Assembly: GCA_029776205.1 (NCBI GenBank)
Contig: JAKOTQ010000118.1
Span: forward strand, 1 to 64,000
Direction: 5' to 3'
Length of the DNA stretch: 64,000 nt
Source of the DNA: Bacillota bacterium
GTDB lineage: Bacteria; Bacillota; UBA4882; UBA8346
Of the stretch, positions 43,760 to 51,600 are shown in pieces; position 1 is the first letter of the stretch, and the number at the start of each line of letters is the position of its first letter. Below the pieces are notes generated by a model. The model saw nothing but the letters and a program-made list of their open reading frames with translations. It was not told the DNA's origin and did no database searches. Position numbers and translations under genes: made by a program.

Positions 43760-43836
43760 TGGTCGGGGTGAGAGGATTTGAACCTCCGACCTTTCGGTCC
43801 CGAACCGAACGCTCTACCAAGCTGAGCCACACCCCG
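43760..43836 (-). tRNA. tRNA-Pro (anticodon CGG)
   Basis: Minus strand: acceptor CGGGGTG/CACCCCG, D-arm GGCTCAGCTTGGTAGAGC, anticodon stem TTCGG/CCGAA around loop TTCGGGA (anticodon CGG), T-arm GGAGG TTCAAAT CCTCT, discriminator A and an encoded 3' CCA. Single tRNA gene with its own promoter and terminator. Confidence 0.97.
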
Positions 43837-43851
43837 ATAACGACAAGATAT

Positions 43852-43880
43852 AGTATAGCAAAGACCAAATGATTTGTCAA
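43852..43880 (-). promoter_or_regulatory. Sigma-A promoter for tRNA-Pro
   Basis: Minus strand TTGACA (43880-43875), 17-bp spacer, TATACT (43857-43852), ending 16 bases before the tRNA 5' end. Confidence 0.88.
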
Positions 43881-43940
43881 AGGTAAAACGCAGTTTTTTT
43901 AAAAATTCTCATCATATTATCCGATGCTAGGAGGGCTTTT

Positions 43941-45548
43941 ATGGAAATTACATTTTGCGGTGCGGCCGGGACAGTGACTGGTTCTTGTTTCATGATTGAA
44001 ACCGACCGGGGAGTCCGGTTTATCGTCGATTGCGGCATGTATCAGGGGAGCAAGGAGATTCGCCGTTTTAACCAGGAACCTTTTCAGTTTGACCCTGAAA
44101 AGCTGGACTTCATGATTTTGACCCACGCCCATATCGATCATTCAGGGCTGATTCCCAAGTTATGCAAGTCCGGTTTTAAAAAGCCTATCTATACTACAAA
44201 AGCCACGGCTGAATTGTGCAAAATATCCCTTCGGGATTCGGCCCATATCCAAGAGATGGATACCGAATGGCGAAACCGGAAACGGCTTCGTAAAGGGGAA
44301 CCGCCCGAGGAGCCGTTGTATACCGTTCAGGATGCCGAGGCGTCACTGGAGTATTTTTATTCCTATCACTATCAGGAGATCTTTGAGCCGGCTCCCGGTG
44401 TGAAAGTGCGTTTCCAGGATGCAGGCCATATCATGGGGTCGGCCATTGCGGAAATTTGGATTACCGAAGACGGGGATACGGTGAAAATCGTCTTCTCCGG
44501 AGATCTGGGGCAAAAGAATCAGCCGATTATTAAAGACCCTACGGTCATCAGCGAAGCCGATTATGTGCTGATGGAAACCACCTATGGCAACCGGCTGCAT
44601 GAAGACAGTGGCAATAAAGCGGAATTACTGAAAGACGTCATTTTGCAGATGGTGCGTTCCGGAGGCAATCTGGTCATCCCCGCATTTACCATCGGCCGGA
44701 CCCAAGATTTGCTGTATCATATCAAAACGCTGTTGCTGAGGAAGGAGATTCCCAAAATTCCGGTGTATATCGACAGCCCGATGGCCGTATCCATCACTGA
44801 AATCTACCGGGAACATCCGGGTTATTATGATGAGCAGATGTTGGCCATGTTGATGGCCGGGGAAAGCCCCTTTGAATTTGAAGGGTTGCATTTTGTCAGG
44901 ACGGTGGAGGAGTCAAAACGGTTAAATGAAACCGCCAACCGTTCCATCATCATTTCTGCCAACGGGATGTGTGAATCGGGACGTATTTTGCATCATTTGA
45001 AACATAATCTGTGGCGCCCGGATTCCCATATCCTCTTCTCCGGATATCAGGCCGAAGGAACTCTGGGGCGACGTTTATTGGAAGGGGCAAAGGTGGTTAA
45101 AATTATGGGAGAAGAGATCTATGTCCAGGCCACCATTCATTCCATTGACGGCTTCTCAGCTCATGCGGATCAAGCGGGACTACTCGAATGGTTATCCGGT
45201 TTTGTTAAAAAACCCCGAGGGGTGTTTTTGGTTCATGGCGAACCGGATGTGGCCAGAGAATTTGCAGCCAAGATTCAACAGCAATTGAATATTCCGGTTC
45301 AAATTCCCAAACAGGGTGAGAGTTTCCAGCTAAATGCCACAGCCCATTTAGCCCATATGCATTTGGAGTTCGAACCGACCGAACTGCGGAAGTATCATGC
45401 AGTTCGAACGGTTACCGATATGGAGCATATGGTACTGGCATTCAAGAATCGGTTGCGTAAAGCGGATTATTCGGACAGCAAACGGTATTTGGAGGGTCTC
45501 CGAAAGCTTCTGGATGAGTTGGAAACCACTATAGAAAAACATGGGTGA
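43941..45548 (+). CDS. Metallo-beta-lactamase/beta-CASP family RNA exonuclease-like protein (Ysh1/COG1236)
   Basis: 535 residues. MBL motif THAHIDHSG (residues ~60-68, two-metal site), GHIMGSA, FSGDLG, then a beta-CASP insert with METTYGNR and IPAFTIGRTQD, closing with FSAHAD and VHGEPD of the RMMBL region. This family includes CPSF73-like and RNase J-like nucleases. A role in RNA processing is inferred from family. AGGAGGG is before the ATG. The following small ORF begins close to its stop. Confidence 0.88.
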   Translation: MEITFCGAAGTVTGSCFMIETDRGVRFIVDCGMYQGSKEIRRFNQEPFQFDPEKLDFMILTHAHIDHSGLIPKLCKSGFKKPIYTTKATAELCKISLRDSAHIQEMDTEWRNRKRLRKGEPPEEPLYTVQDAEASLEYFYSYHYQEIFEPAPGVKVRFQDAGHIMGSAIAEIWITEDGDTVKIVFSGDLGQKNQPIIKDPTVISEADYVLMETTYGNRLHEDSGNKAELLKDVILQMVRSGGNLVIPAFTIGRTQDLLYHIKTLLLRKEIPKIPVYIDSPMAVSITEIYREHPGYYDEQMLAMLMAGESPFEFEGLHFVRTVEESKRLNETANRSIIISANGMCESGRILHHLKHNLWRPDSHILFSGYQAEGTLGRRLLEGAKVVKIMGEEIYVQATIHSIDGFSAHADQAGLLEWLSGFVKKPRGVFLVHGEPDVAREFAAKIQQQLNIPVQIPKQGESFQLNATAHLAHMHLEFEPTELRKYHAVRTVTDMEHMVLAFKNRLRKADYSDSKRYLEGLRKLLDELETTIEKHG

Positions 45549-45637
45549 AAAAACTGATAATTCTTTGCCAAAAGTCTCCCCGACGTTCACTGTTTCACAT
45601 ATTATATAGCAGAGATTATGCCTGGGGAGGAACATTG

Positions 45638-45994
45638 GTGAAAATGGGATTTGCAACGCATTTCATGGCGGATCTTTATTTGTGCCAAAATCAATTATGG
45701 CTTGCCCCATCGGATTTTATGGAGAAGATCCGGGAGTTGGCAAGCTTTAAAAATATATCGGATTTTCAATGGGTGTTCCAGTCCATCGAGCCGGGAAGGA
45801 TTCGGATTAGCGGCGAATTTGCGGAATCATTCATTATGATTCAGGTGTTTCCGGAGAAGAACTTTATTGCCATCGACATTTTCTCCTGGGAACCCAAAGT
45901 TGATATAAAAAATTTCAGTGAAGCCCTGATTCAAATTTTCAGTCCGCAGGTGGTCGCTGCTGAATCCAAAGTCCGGGCCGAACACTGGCAATAG
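45638..45994 (+). CDS. Small protein with distant similarity to S-adenosylmethionine decarboxylase (SpeD)
   Basis: 118 residues from GTG 45638 behind GGGGAGG. The central part, with the strand-like IRISGEFAESFIMIQVFPEKNFIAIDIFSW, recalls the beta-sheet of SpeD (SHISIHTWPE...AAVDVFTC), but the self-cleaving Ser and the catalytic His are not where SpeD has them. It could be an inactive relative binding another small molecule, or unrelated. A longer frame starts at 45545 without a ribosome binding site. Its stop directly abuts the convergent trmL stop. Confidence 0.5.
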   Translation: MKMGFATHFMADLYLCQNQLWLAPSDFMEKIRELASFKNISDFQWVFQSIEPGRIRISGEFAESFIMIQVFPEKNFIAIDIFSWEPKVDIKNFSEALIQIFSPQVVAAESKVRAEHWQ

Positions 45995-46453
45995 TCAGTC
46001 AAGGCCCGGGAAATCTAATTGCCGCAAAGCTTCATACAGAATGATTGCTACCGAATTACTTAAGTTTAACGAGCGGGCTTCTCTGAACATGGGGATACGG
46101 ATATTGTGTTCCGGTTGAAGGCTCAAAATATGGTCGGGCAATCCCCGGCTTTCCGGGCCGAAGACGATGCTGTCGTTAGGGGTAAAGTTGATCTCTGCGT
46201 AACTTTTGGAAGCTTTGGTGGTGGCATAGAATAACCGCTGGTTCGGATATTTTTCCCGATATGCCTCAAAGGTCAGGTGCCGTTGAACGGTGACCAGATG
46301 CCAATAATCCAGCCCAGCCCGTTTCATCCGTTTATCATCCCAAATAAAAGCGAAGGGTTCAATCAGGTGAAGTTCGACCTGGGTGGCTGCACAAAGTCGG
46401 GCAATATTTCCAGTATTTTGCGGAATTTCAGGTTGATATAGAACGATATGCAT
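45995..46453 (-). CDS. trmL: tRNA (cytidine(34)-2'-O)-methyltransferase (SPOUT family)
   Basis: 152 residues, knotted SPOUT methyltransferase: N-terminal IVLYQPEIPQNTGNIARLC, SAM-binding FGPESRGLP and IRIPMFREARSLNLSNSVAI. Methylates the wobble nucleotide of leucine tRNAs. GGAGG lies before the ATG. It is convergent with the SpeD-like gene with no bases between the stop codons and no visible terminator. Confidence 0.93.
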   Translation of the reverse strand: MHIVLYQPEIPQNTGNIARLCAATQVELHLIEPFAFIWDDKRMKRAGLDYWHLVTVQRHLTFEAYREKYPNQRLFYATTKASKSYAEINFTPNDSIVFGPESRGLPDHILSLQPEHNIRIPMFREARSLNLSNSVAIILYEALRQLDFPGLD

Positions 46454-46455
46454 AA

Positions 46456-46655
46456 TGACCTCCGATGATAGTGTACAGTTTACAGTTTACAGGTGACAGT
46501 TATTAAAAATGTAGGGTTGGATATCTAACGCTCAACTATCAACTGCTTCTGAACAGTGGTTACTAGCACTTTTTTTGCACTGTGTACCGTGAACAGTGCA
46601 CAGGGTAACCTTGAATAATTAATTGTCCACTGTCAACTGTCCACTGATTAAGTAC
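46456..46655. repeat. ACTGT/ACAGT-rich short repeats
   Basis: The region contains many half-sites: TACAGTTTACAGTTTACAGGTGACAGTT at 46475-46501, GCACTG...CAGTGC (46578-46600) and CCACTGTCAACTGTCCACTG (46627-46646). Related stretches occur at 23655-23700 and 35630-35655. I see no gene here. Confidence 0.6.
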
Positions 46656-46685
46656 CCGTACCTGTCCCTTTGATAGTTTGACAAG

Positions 46686-46714
46686 TTGTGCTAAAATAAT
46701 TTTGGAAATATTAT
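46686..46714 (+). promoter_or_regulatory. Promoter of folC
   Basis: TTGTGC (46686-46691), 17-bp spacer, TATTAT (46709-46714). A TTGACA (46678-46683) lies just upstream but has no -10 at correct spacing. Confidence 0.65.
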
Positions 46715-46720
46715 ATCACT

Positions 46721-46765
46721 AAACGGTTTCGGAGACAAAACCAGGTTGAAACCGTTTTTGTTTTT
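46721..46765 (+). terminator. Leader hairpin with T-tract directly before folC (possible attenuator)
   Basis: AAACGGTTTC (46721-46730) pairs perfectly with GAAACCGTTT (46748-46757), followed by TTGTTTTT. It lies between the promoter and the folC ribosome binding site, so it would stop the folC transcript unless opened. The 17-nt loop could be a binding site. Confidence 0.65.
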
Positions 46766-46776
46766 GGAGAGTCACT

Positions 46777-48075
46777 ATGGAAACTTATGAAGAAGCGTTG
46801 CAGTATATCAAAGAATGCACTAAATTTGGGATGAAACTGGGTTTGGAGCGGATCGGAGAAATTTTACGGCGGCTGGGCCACCCTGAACAGCGTTTTCGTT
46901 CCATTCATATTGCAGGGACCAATGGCAAGGGAAGCACCAGTGCCATGTTTGACAGTATTCTGCAGCAGGCCGGATACCGTACCGGCCGTTATAATTCGCC
47001 TCATCTGGTGAGTTACAGGGAGCGTTTCAATGTCAACGGCGACATGATCACCAAAGCCCAACTGATTCGGGTTATTGAGCAAATCAAACCCGTTTTGGAA
47101 CAGGTGGAGGCGGAGGGTTTCGGAGCGCCGACTGAATTTGAAGTGGGAACTGCCATAGCCTTTCAACACTTTGCCAACGAACAGGTAGATGTGGCCATCG
47201 TCGAAGTGGGGATGGGCGGCCGCTTTGATGCTACCAATGTGCTGACGCCCGTTTTAAGTGTAATCACTCATATTGCCCTGGATCATCAGGAGTATCTGGG
47301 GGATACCTTGGAGAAGATCGCTTTTGAAAAAGCGGGGATCATTAAAGAAAATATTCCGGTGGTTGTGGGTGTTCAGGAAGAGTCAGTCCGGGAATTTTTG
47401 AAAAACATCGCTATGGAACGACATGCCCCTTGTCTTGCTGTGGATGAAAGCCAGGTACAATCGGTGGCCTTAAATGAAAACGGCACGCAGATCCGGCTTT
47501 TACATCCGGCCTATGGCGAACTTAAGTTTCAGTTGGCGCTGCATGGTTACCATCAGGCCCATAATGCGCTCGGGGTTATCGCCGGGTGTGAAATGTTAAA
47601 CCGGTCAGGCTTGACGATCAGCTGCGATGCATTGCTTGCCGGATTGGAGGCTGCCCGGTGGCCGTCACGTTTTGAACGTATCCTTACAGTTGAACCGTTA
47701 AAACTATATTTGGACGGCACCCACAATCCAGATGGGGCCCGGGCACTGGTCCAGACGGTCAAAACGTTATATCCTGGAGAAAAAGTCGATTTGTTAATGG
47801 GTATGCTCAATAATCGGCCGATGGATGAGATGGCATCCATCTTAAGCGAAATCACCCGGCAGGTCATTACAACCCGGGTGCCGGATCCAAAAAGTGCTTC
47901 GGAAGTCGAATTGGGTCGGGAATTTGCTAAATTGGGCATCCCGGTAACGGTGGAACCGGATCCGGCGAAAGCTCTATCGAAACTTCTGGAAACTGACAAT
48001 CCGTTAGCCGTTATTACCGGTTCCTTTTATTTATCCGGATTATTACGGGGAATCTTATTAAATATCGGAGATTGA
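46777..48075 (+). CDS. folC: Bifunctional folylpolyglutamate synthase/dihydrofolate synthase
   Basis: 432 residues. Mur-ligase fold: P-loop IAGTNGKGSTSAM (residues ~46-58), SPHLVSYRERFNVNG, central DATNVLTPVLSVITHIALDH and the C-terminal domain with YLDGTHNPDGARAL. Adds glutamate to folates. Starts behind GGAGA, 11 bases after a terminator-like hairpin. Followed after three bases by a P-loop protein gene. Confidence 0.95.
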   Translation: METYEEALQYIKECTKFGMKLGLERIGEILRRLGHPEQRFRSIHIAGTNGKGSTSAMFDSILQQAGYRTGRYNSPHLVSYRERFNVNGDMITKAQLIRVIEQIKPVLEQVEAEGFGAPTEFEVGTAIAFQHFANEQVDVAIVEVGMGGRFDATNVLTPVLSVITHIALDHQEYLGDTLEKIAFEKAGIIKENIPVVVGVQEESVREFLKNIAMERHAPCLAVDESQVQSVALNENGTQIRLLHPAYGELKFQLALHGYHQAHNALGVIAGCEMLNRSGLTISCDALLAGLEAARWPSRFERILTVEPLKLYLDGTHNPDGARALVQTVKTLYPGEKVDLLMGMLNNRPMDEMASILSEITRQVITTRVPDPKSASEVELGREFAKLGIPVTVEPDPAKALSKLLETDNPLAVITGSFYLSGLLRGILLNIGD

Positions 48076-48078
48076 ATC

Positions 48079-48759
48079 ATGGAAAAACGAATTACAGTTA
48101 TCGGGGGAGCTTATGGCAGCGGGAAAACCGAGTTTTCCATGGCCTATGCTTTAGAACAGGCTAAGAAAGGATATCAAGTCGGGTTGATCGATTTAGATAT
48201 TGTCAACCCTTATTTTCGGTCACGGGATCAGGCAGAAGAACTTGCCCATCTGGGGATAAATGTCGTTTCGACGGAGCCTGGATTGGAAAATTCGGATATT
48301 CCGGCCTTGTCTCCCAGGATCTATGCATTATTTCAAGACCAAGCCTATCAACGGGTGATTTTCGACGTGGGCGGCGATCCGGTAGGAGCCCGGGCATTGG
48401 GGCGCTTCAATCCTTATTTTGCTTTGGCCGGTTATGAATACTGGATGGTGATCAATCCTTTCCGGCCGGGGACCCGTAGTGTTCAGGAAACGACGGAGCT
48501 TATTGGCAAACTGCAAACGGCCAGTCGGCTTCAGATCACCGGGTTAGTCGGCAATATTAATTTGGGGCGGGAAACCACTCCCGAACTTTGGCTGGAAGGA
48601 TTGCCGTTAATTGAAACCATCTCTGATATATTGGAGATACCTATCGTTTATCAGATGGTATCCAGTCAGTTTGCGCCCATGCTCCGCCCAGTCATCCCAG
48701 TAAAATATGACGTATTTGAAGTCGACCTTCGGATGCGTCCGTCTTGGATGGATATGTGA
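48079..48759 (+). CDS. P-loop nucleotide-binding protein of unknown function
   Basis: 226 residues. Walker A GGAYGSGKTEF at residues 9-19, then GLIDLDIVNPYFRSR (MinD/CobB-like switch), VIFDVGGDPVGARAL and a C-terminal region without an obvious partner domain. It resembles the dethiobiotin synthetase/MinD superfamily. Directly follows folC and precedes the ferredoxin:2-oxoacid oxidoreductase operon; similar P-loop genes occur next to such operons in Clostridia, so a link to ferredoxin enzyme assembly is possible but unproven. Confidence 0.75.
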   Translation: MEKRITVIGGAYGSGKTEFSMAYALEQAKKGYQVGLIDLDIVNPYFRSRDQAEELAHLGINVVSTEPGLENSDIPALSPRIYALFQDQAYQRVIFDVGGDPVGARALGRFNPYFALAGYEYWMVINPFRPGTRSVQETTELIGKLQTASRLQITGLVGNINLGRETTPELWLEGLPLIETISDILEIPIVYQMVSSQFAPMLRPVIPVKYDVFEVDLRMRPSWMDM

Positions 48760-48777
48760 ACGATTAAGTAAAACCAT

Positions 48778-48814
48778 GGAGAATTGCTGCAATTCGGTGA
48801 AAATTCTCCTTTCT
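48778..48814 (+). terminator. Terminator-like hairpin after the P-loop gene
   Basis: GGAGAATT (48778-48785) pairs with AATTCTCC (48802-48809), followed by TTTCT. Confidence 0.55.
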
Positions 48815-48817
48815 TGG

Positions 48818-48846
48818 TTGAAAATAAAAATTCAGAGAGTTATAAT
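48818..48846 (+). promoter_or_regulatory. Sigma-A promoter of the kor/vor operon
   Basis: TTGAAA (48818-48823), 17-bp spacer, perfect TATAAT (48841-48846). Leader of about 120 bases. Confidence 0.85.
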
Positions 48847-48972
48847 GTGTAAGACATATAAAATTTGGTTTTAGATGGTCTGTGCTTTTTGGTTCACAGT
48901 TGAATATTGTCCGGCTTAAATTTTTTATTTTTTGTAATCTATTATGAATCTATTTATACGGGAGGATATGTT

Positions 48973-49176
48973 ATGGCAAAAGTTACATTTAACGAAGAAC
49001 GCTGTAAAGGTTGCGAACTTTGCGTCAGCGTTTGCCCCAAGCAAATCATTCACATGGCCGATCGGTTTAATTCCAAGGGCTACCGTCCGGCGGAAGTCAT
49101 CGAACAGGATAAGTGTATCGGCTGTGCTTTTTGTGCCCGGATGTGTCCGGATGTTGTCATTGAAGTTTATAAATAA
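48973..49176 (+). CDS. korD: 2-oxoacid:ferredoxin oxidoreductase delta (ferredoxin) subunit
   Basis: 67 residues with two [4Fe-4S] motifs, CKGCELCVSVCP and CIGCAFCARMCP. It starts at the ATG 48973 behind GGGAGG. As the first gene of a four-gene operon it is the electron-transfer subunit. Confidence 0.92.
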   Translation: MAKVTFNEERCKGCELCVSVCPKQIIHMADRFNSKGYRPAEVIEQDKCIGCAFCARMCPDVVIEVYK

Positions 49177-49191
49177 GGAGGCTAATCGAAA

Positions 49192-50265
49192 ATGGCAGAA
49201 CGCATTATGATGAAGGGGAATGAAGCCTTTGCGGAAGGTGCCATTAAGGCCGGTTGCCGATTCTTCTTTGGTTATCCGATTACCCCGCAAAATGAGATTC
49301 CGGAGTATATGTCCCGCCGGATGCCGGAAGTGGGTGGGACATTTATTCAAGCTGAAAGTGAAGTCAGTGCAATTAATATGGTCTATGGAGCCGGCGGTGC
49401 AGGAGCCCGGGCCATGACTTCTTCCTCCAGCCCGGGGATTAGTTTGAAACAAGAGGGAATTTCCTATATTGCCACCGCCGAAGTTCCCTGTGTCATTGTG
49501 AACGTGGCCCGTGGAGGACCGGGGTTGGGGGGCCTTACTCCGTCTCAAGCCGATTACTTTCAAGCGGTGAAAGGCGGGGGCCATGGTGATTATCATATGA
49601 TTGTTTTTGCTCCCGGGTCGGTACAAGAGATTATCGACTTGATGTATGAAGCGTTCGTAACCGCAGATAAGTACCGCAATCCAGTGATGGTTCTGGCTGA
49701 CGGTTTGCTGGGGCAAATGATGGAACCCGTGGTATTAAGGGATTGGGAAGATTTACAGATTCCTGAAAAACCGTGGGCTTCCACAGGGATGGTTGCCGGT
49801 AAGCCCCAAAGTGTGATTAACAGTTTGGGATTGGCTCCGGAAGAGTTGGAAAATATGAATATCCGTCTTCAAAATAAATACCGGACGATTGAGGAGAATG
49901 AGGTCCGGTATGAGGAAGACGGCGTTGAAGATGCAGAGCTCATTATCGTTGCTTATGGGACCTCGGCGCGGGTATCCAAATCTGCCATCAACAAAGCCCG
50001 GGCAGAAGGGAAAAAAGTGGGCCTTTTCCGTCCGATTACCTTATGGCCGTTCCCGTCCAAACGCCTGGCCGAGCTGGCTGAAGCGGGTAAACGGTTTATG
50101 ACGGTTGAAATGAGTGCCGGACAAATGATCGAAGATGTTAAACTCGCAGTCAACGGTAAATCCGAGGTGGAGTTTTATGGCCGGTATAATGGTGCGATCC
50201 CGTCGGTTACCGAAGTCTATCAAGCGATTATGAAAAGTTTTGAAGGCCGGGAGGTGCACAAATGA
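49192..50265 (+). CDS. korA: 2-oxoacid:ferredoxin oxidoreductase alpha subunit (Kor/VorB type)
   Basis: 357 residues. Opens with [35 protein letters not shown], the signature of the pyrimidine-binding domain of 2-oxoacid:acceptor oxidoreductases, followed by [19 protein letters not shown] and the C-terminal [16 protein letters not shown]. Oxidises branched-chain 2-oxo acids or 2-oxoglutarate to the acyl-CoA with ferredoxin as acceptor; which substrate cannot be told here. GGAGG before the ATG. Confidence 0.93.
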   Translation: MAERIMMKGNEAFAEGAIKAGCRFFFGYPITPQNEIPEYMSRRMPEVGGTFIQAESEVSAINMVYGAGGAGARAMTSSSSPGISLKQEGISYIATAEVPCVIVNVARGGPGLGGLTPSQADYFQAVKGGGHGDYHMIVFAPGSVQEIIDLMYEAFVTADKYRNPVMVLADGLLGQMMEPVVLRDWEDLQIPEKPWASTGMVAGKPQSVINSLGLAPEELENMNIRLQNKYRTIEENEVRYEEDGVEDAELIIVAYGTSARVSKSAINKARAEGKKVGLFRPITLWPFPSKRLAELAEAGKRFMTVEMSAGQMIEDVKLAVNGKSEVEFYGRYNGAIPSVTEVYQAIMKSFEGREVHK

Positions 50266-51011
50266 AACAGGTATTTGGTTATCCGGAAAGCTTGCAAAAT
50301 CGTCCGAATCACTATTGTCCCGGTTGTACCCACGGGATCATCCACCGGTTAGTGGCTGAAGCCATCGATGAACTTCAGGTGCGGGAGAAAACCATTGCCG
50401 TGGCACCGGTGGGATGCGCAGTATTAGCCTATAATTATTTTAACTGTGATGCCCAACAGGCTGCTCACGGCCGGGCACCGGCTGTAGCTACCGGGATTAA
50501 ACGGGCTTTACCCGATCGGATCGTCTTTACGTATCAGGGAGACGGTGACTTGGCCTCCATCGGTATGGCGGAGATCGTCCATGCAGCCAACCGGGGGGAA
50601 AATATCACTGTAATCTTTGTGAATAATGCTATTTACGGGATGACCGGCGGCCAGATGGCCCCGACGACCCTTCCGGGTCAAAAAACCACTACATCCCCTT
50701 ATGGCCGGGATACGGCGACCACGGGGTATCCGATTCAAGTCTGTGAAATGTTAAATACCCTCAAAGCGCCGGCTTTTATTGCCCGGGTGAGCGTCCATGA
50801 TCCCAAAAATGTGATGAAGGCGAAAGAAGCCATTAAAAAGGCCTTTGAATATCAAGTGAATGGGAAAGGGTTCTCATTGGTCGAAGTTCTCTCCACTTGC
50901 CCGACCAACTGGGGAATGACTCCGGTTGAGGCGCTCAAATGGTTGGAGAATAATATGGTTCCGGTATTCCCGTTAGGGACGTTCCGTTCGCTGGAGGAGG
51001 TATCGAAATGA
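50262..51011 (+). CDS. korB: 2-oxoacid:ferredoxin oxidoreductase beta (TPP) subunit
   Basis: 249 residues. Binds thiamine diphosphate: [53 protein letters not shown] (GDG...NN). Starts in the stop of korA and ends overlapping korC. Confidence 0.94.
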   Translation: MKQVFGYPESLQNRPNHYCPGCTHGIIHRLVAEAIDELQVREKTIAVAPVGCAVLAYNYFNCDAQQAAHGRAPAVATGIKRALPDRIVFTYQGDGDLASIGMAEIVHAANRGENITVIFVNNAIYGMTGGQMAPTTLPGQKTTTSPYGRDTATTGYPIQVCEMLNTLKAPAFIARVSVHDPKNVMKAKEAIKKAFEYQVNGKGFSLVEVLSTCPTNWGMTPVEALKWLENNMVPVFPLGTFRSLEEVSK

Positions 51012-51544
51012 CATTAGAAGGGATTTTCGCCGGGTTCGGCGGTCAAGGTGTAATGTTAATTGGGCAGTTGCTGGCTTATGCTGGTATGTATGAAGGGAAA
51101 CAGGTTTCCTGGTTTCCGTCCTACGGCCCGGAAATGCGCGGCGGTACAGCTAACTGTTCGGTGGTTGTATCGGATGAGCCGGTGGGATCTCCGGTCATTT
51201 CCGAACCGGATCTCCTGGTGGCCATGAACCGTCCGTCTCTGGAGAAATTTGAACCCATGCTGAAGTCCGGCGGGATGTTGTTTTACAACTCATCACTGAT
51301 TCATGTCACGCCGAAGCGGACGGATATCCAAGTGATTCCGATTCCTGCCAATGATATTGCCACCGAACTTGGCAATGCCAAGGTTGCGAATATGGTGGTC
51401 ATGGGAGCCATTTTAAAGAAAACCGGCGTTGTGAAGTTGGAAACCGTCGTTTCGGTGTTGAAAAAAACCATGACCGGAAATAAAGAAAAATTGATCGCCC
51501 TCAACCAGCAAGCTCTGGAAAAAGGGATGGAACTTGTCGGTTAA
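51008..51544 (+). CDS. korC: 2-oxoacid:ferredoxin oxidoreductase gamma subunit
   Basis: 178 residues with the gamma-domain start [21 protein letters not shown] and [19 protein letters not shown], complete. Last of the korDABC operon, followed by a strong terminator shared with the convergent acyl-CoA ligase gene. Confidence 0.94.
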   Translation: MTLEGIFAGFGGQGVMLIGQLLAYAGMYEGKQVSWFPSYGPEMRGGTANCSVVVSDEPVGSPVISEPDLLVAMNRPSLEKFEPMLKSGGMLFYNSSLIHVTPKRTDIQVIPIPANDIATELGNAKVANMVVMGAILKKTGVVKLETVVSVLKKTMTGNKEKLIALNQQALEKGMELVG

Positions 51545-51570
51545 TTTGGTACTGTTCAAAGGCAAAAAGA

Positions 51571-51600
51571 AAACCCCGGATATTGATCCGGGGTTTTTTA
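51571..51600. terminator. Bidirectional terminator between korC and the acyl-CoA ligase gene
   Basis: AAACCCCGGA (51571-51580) pairs with TCCGGGGTTT (51587-51596), followed by TTT; A-rich sequence on the left gives a U-tract on the other strand. Confidence 0.9.
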
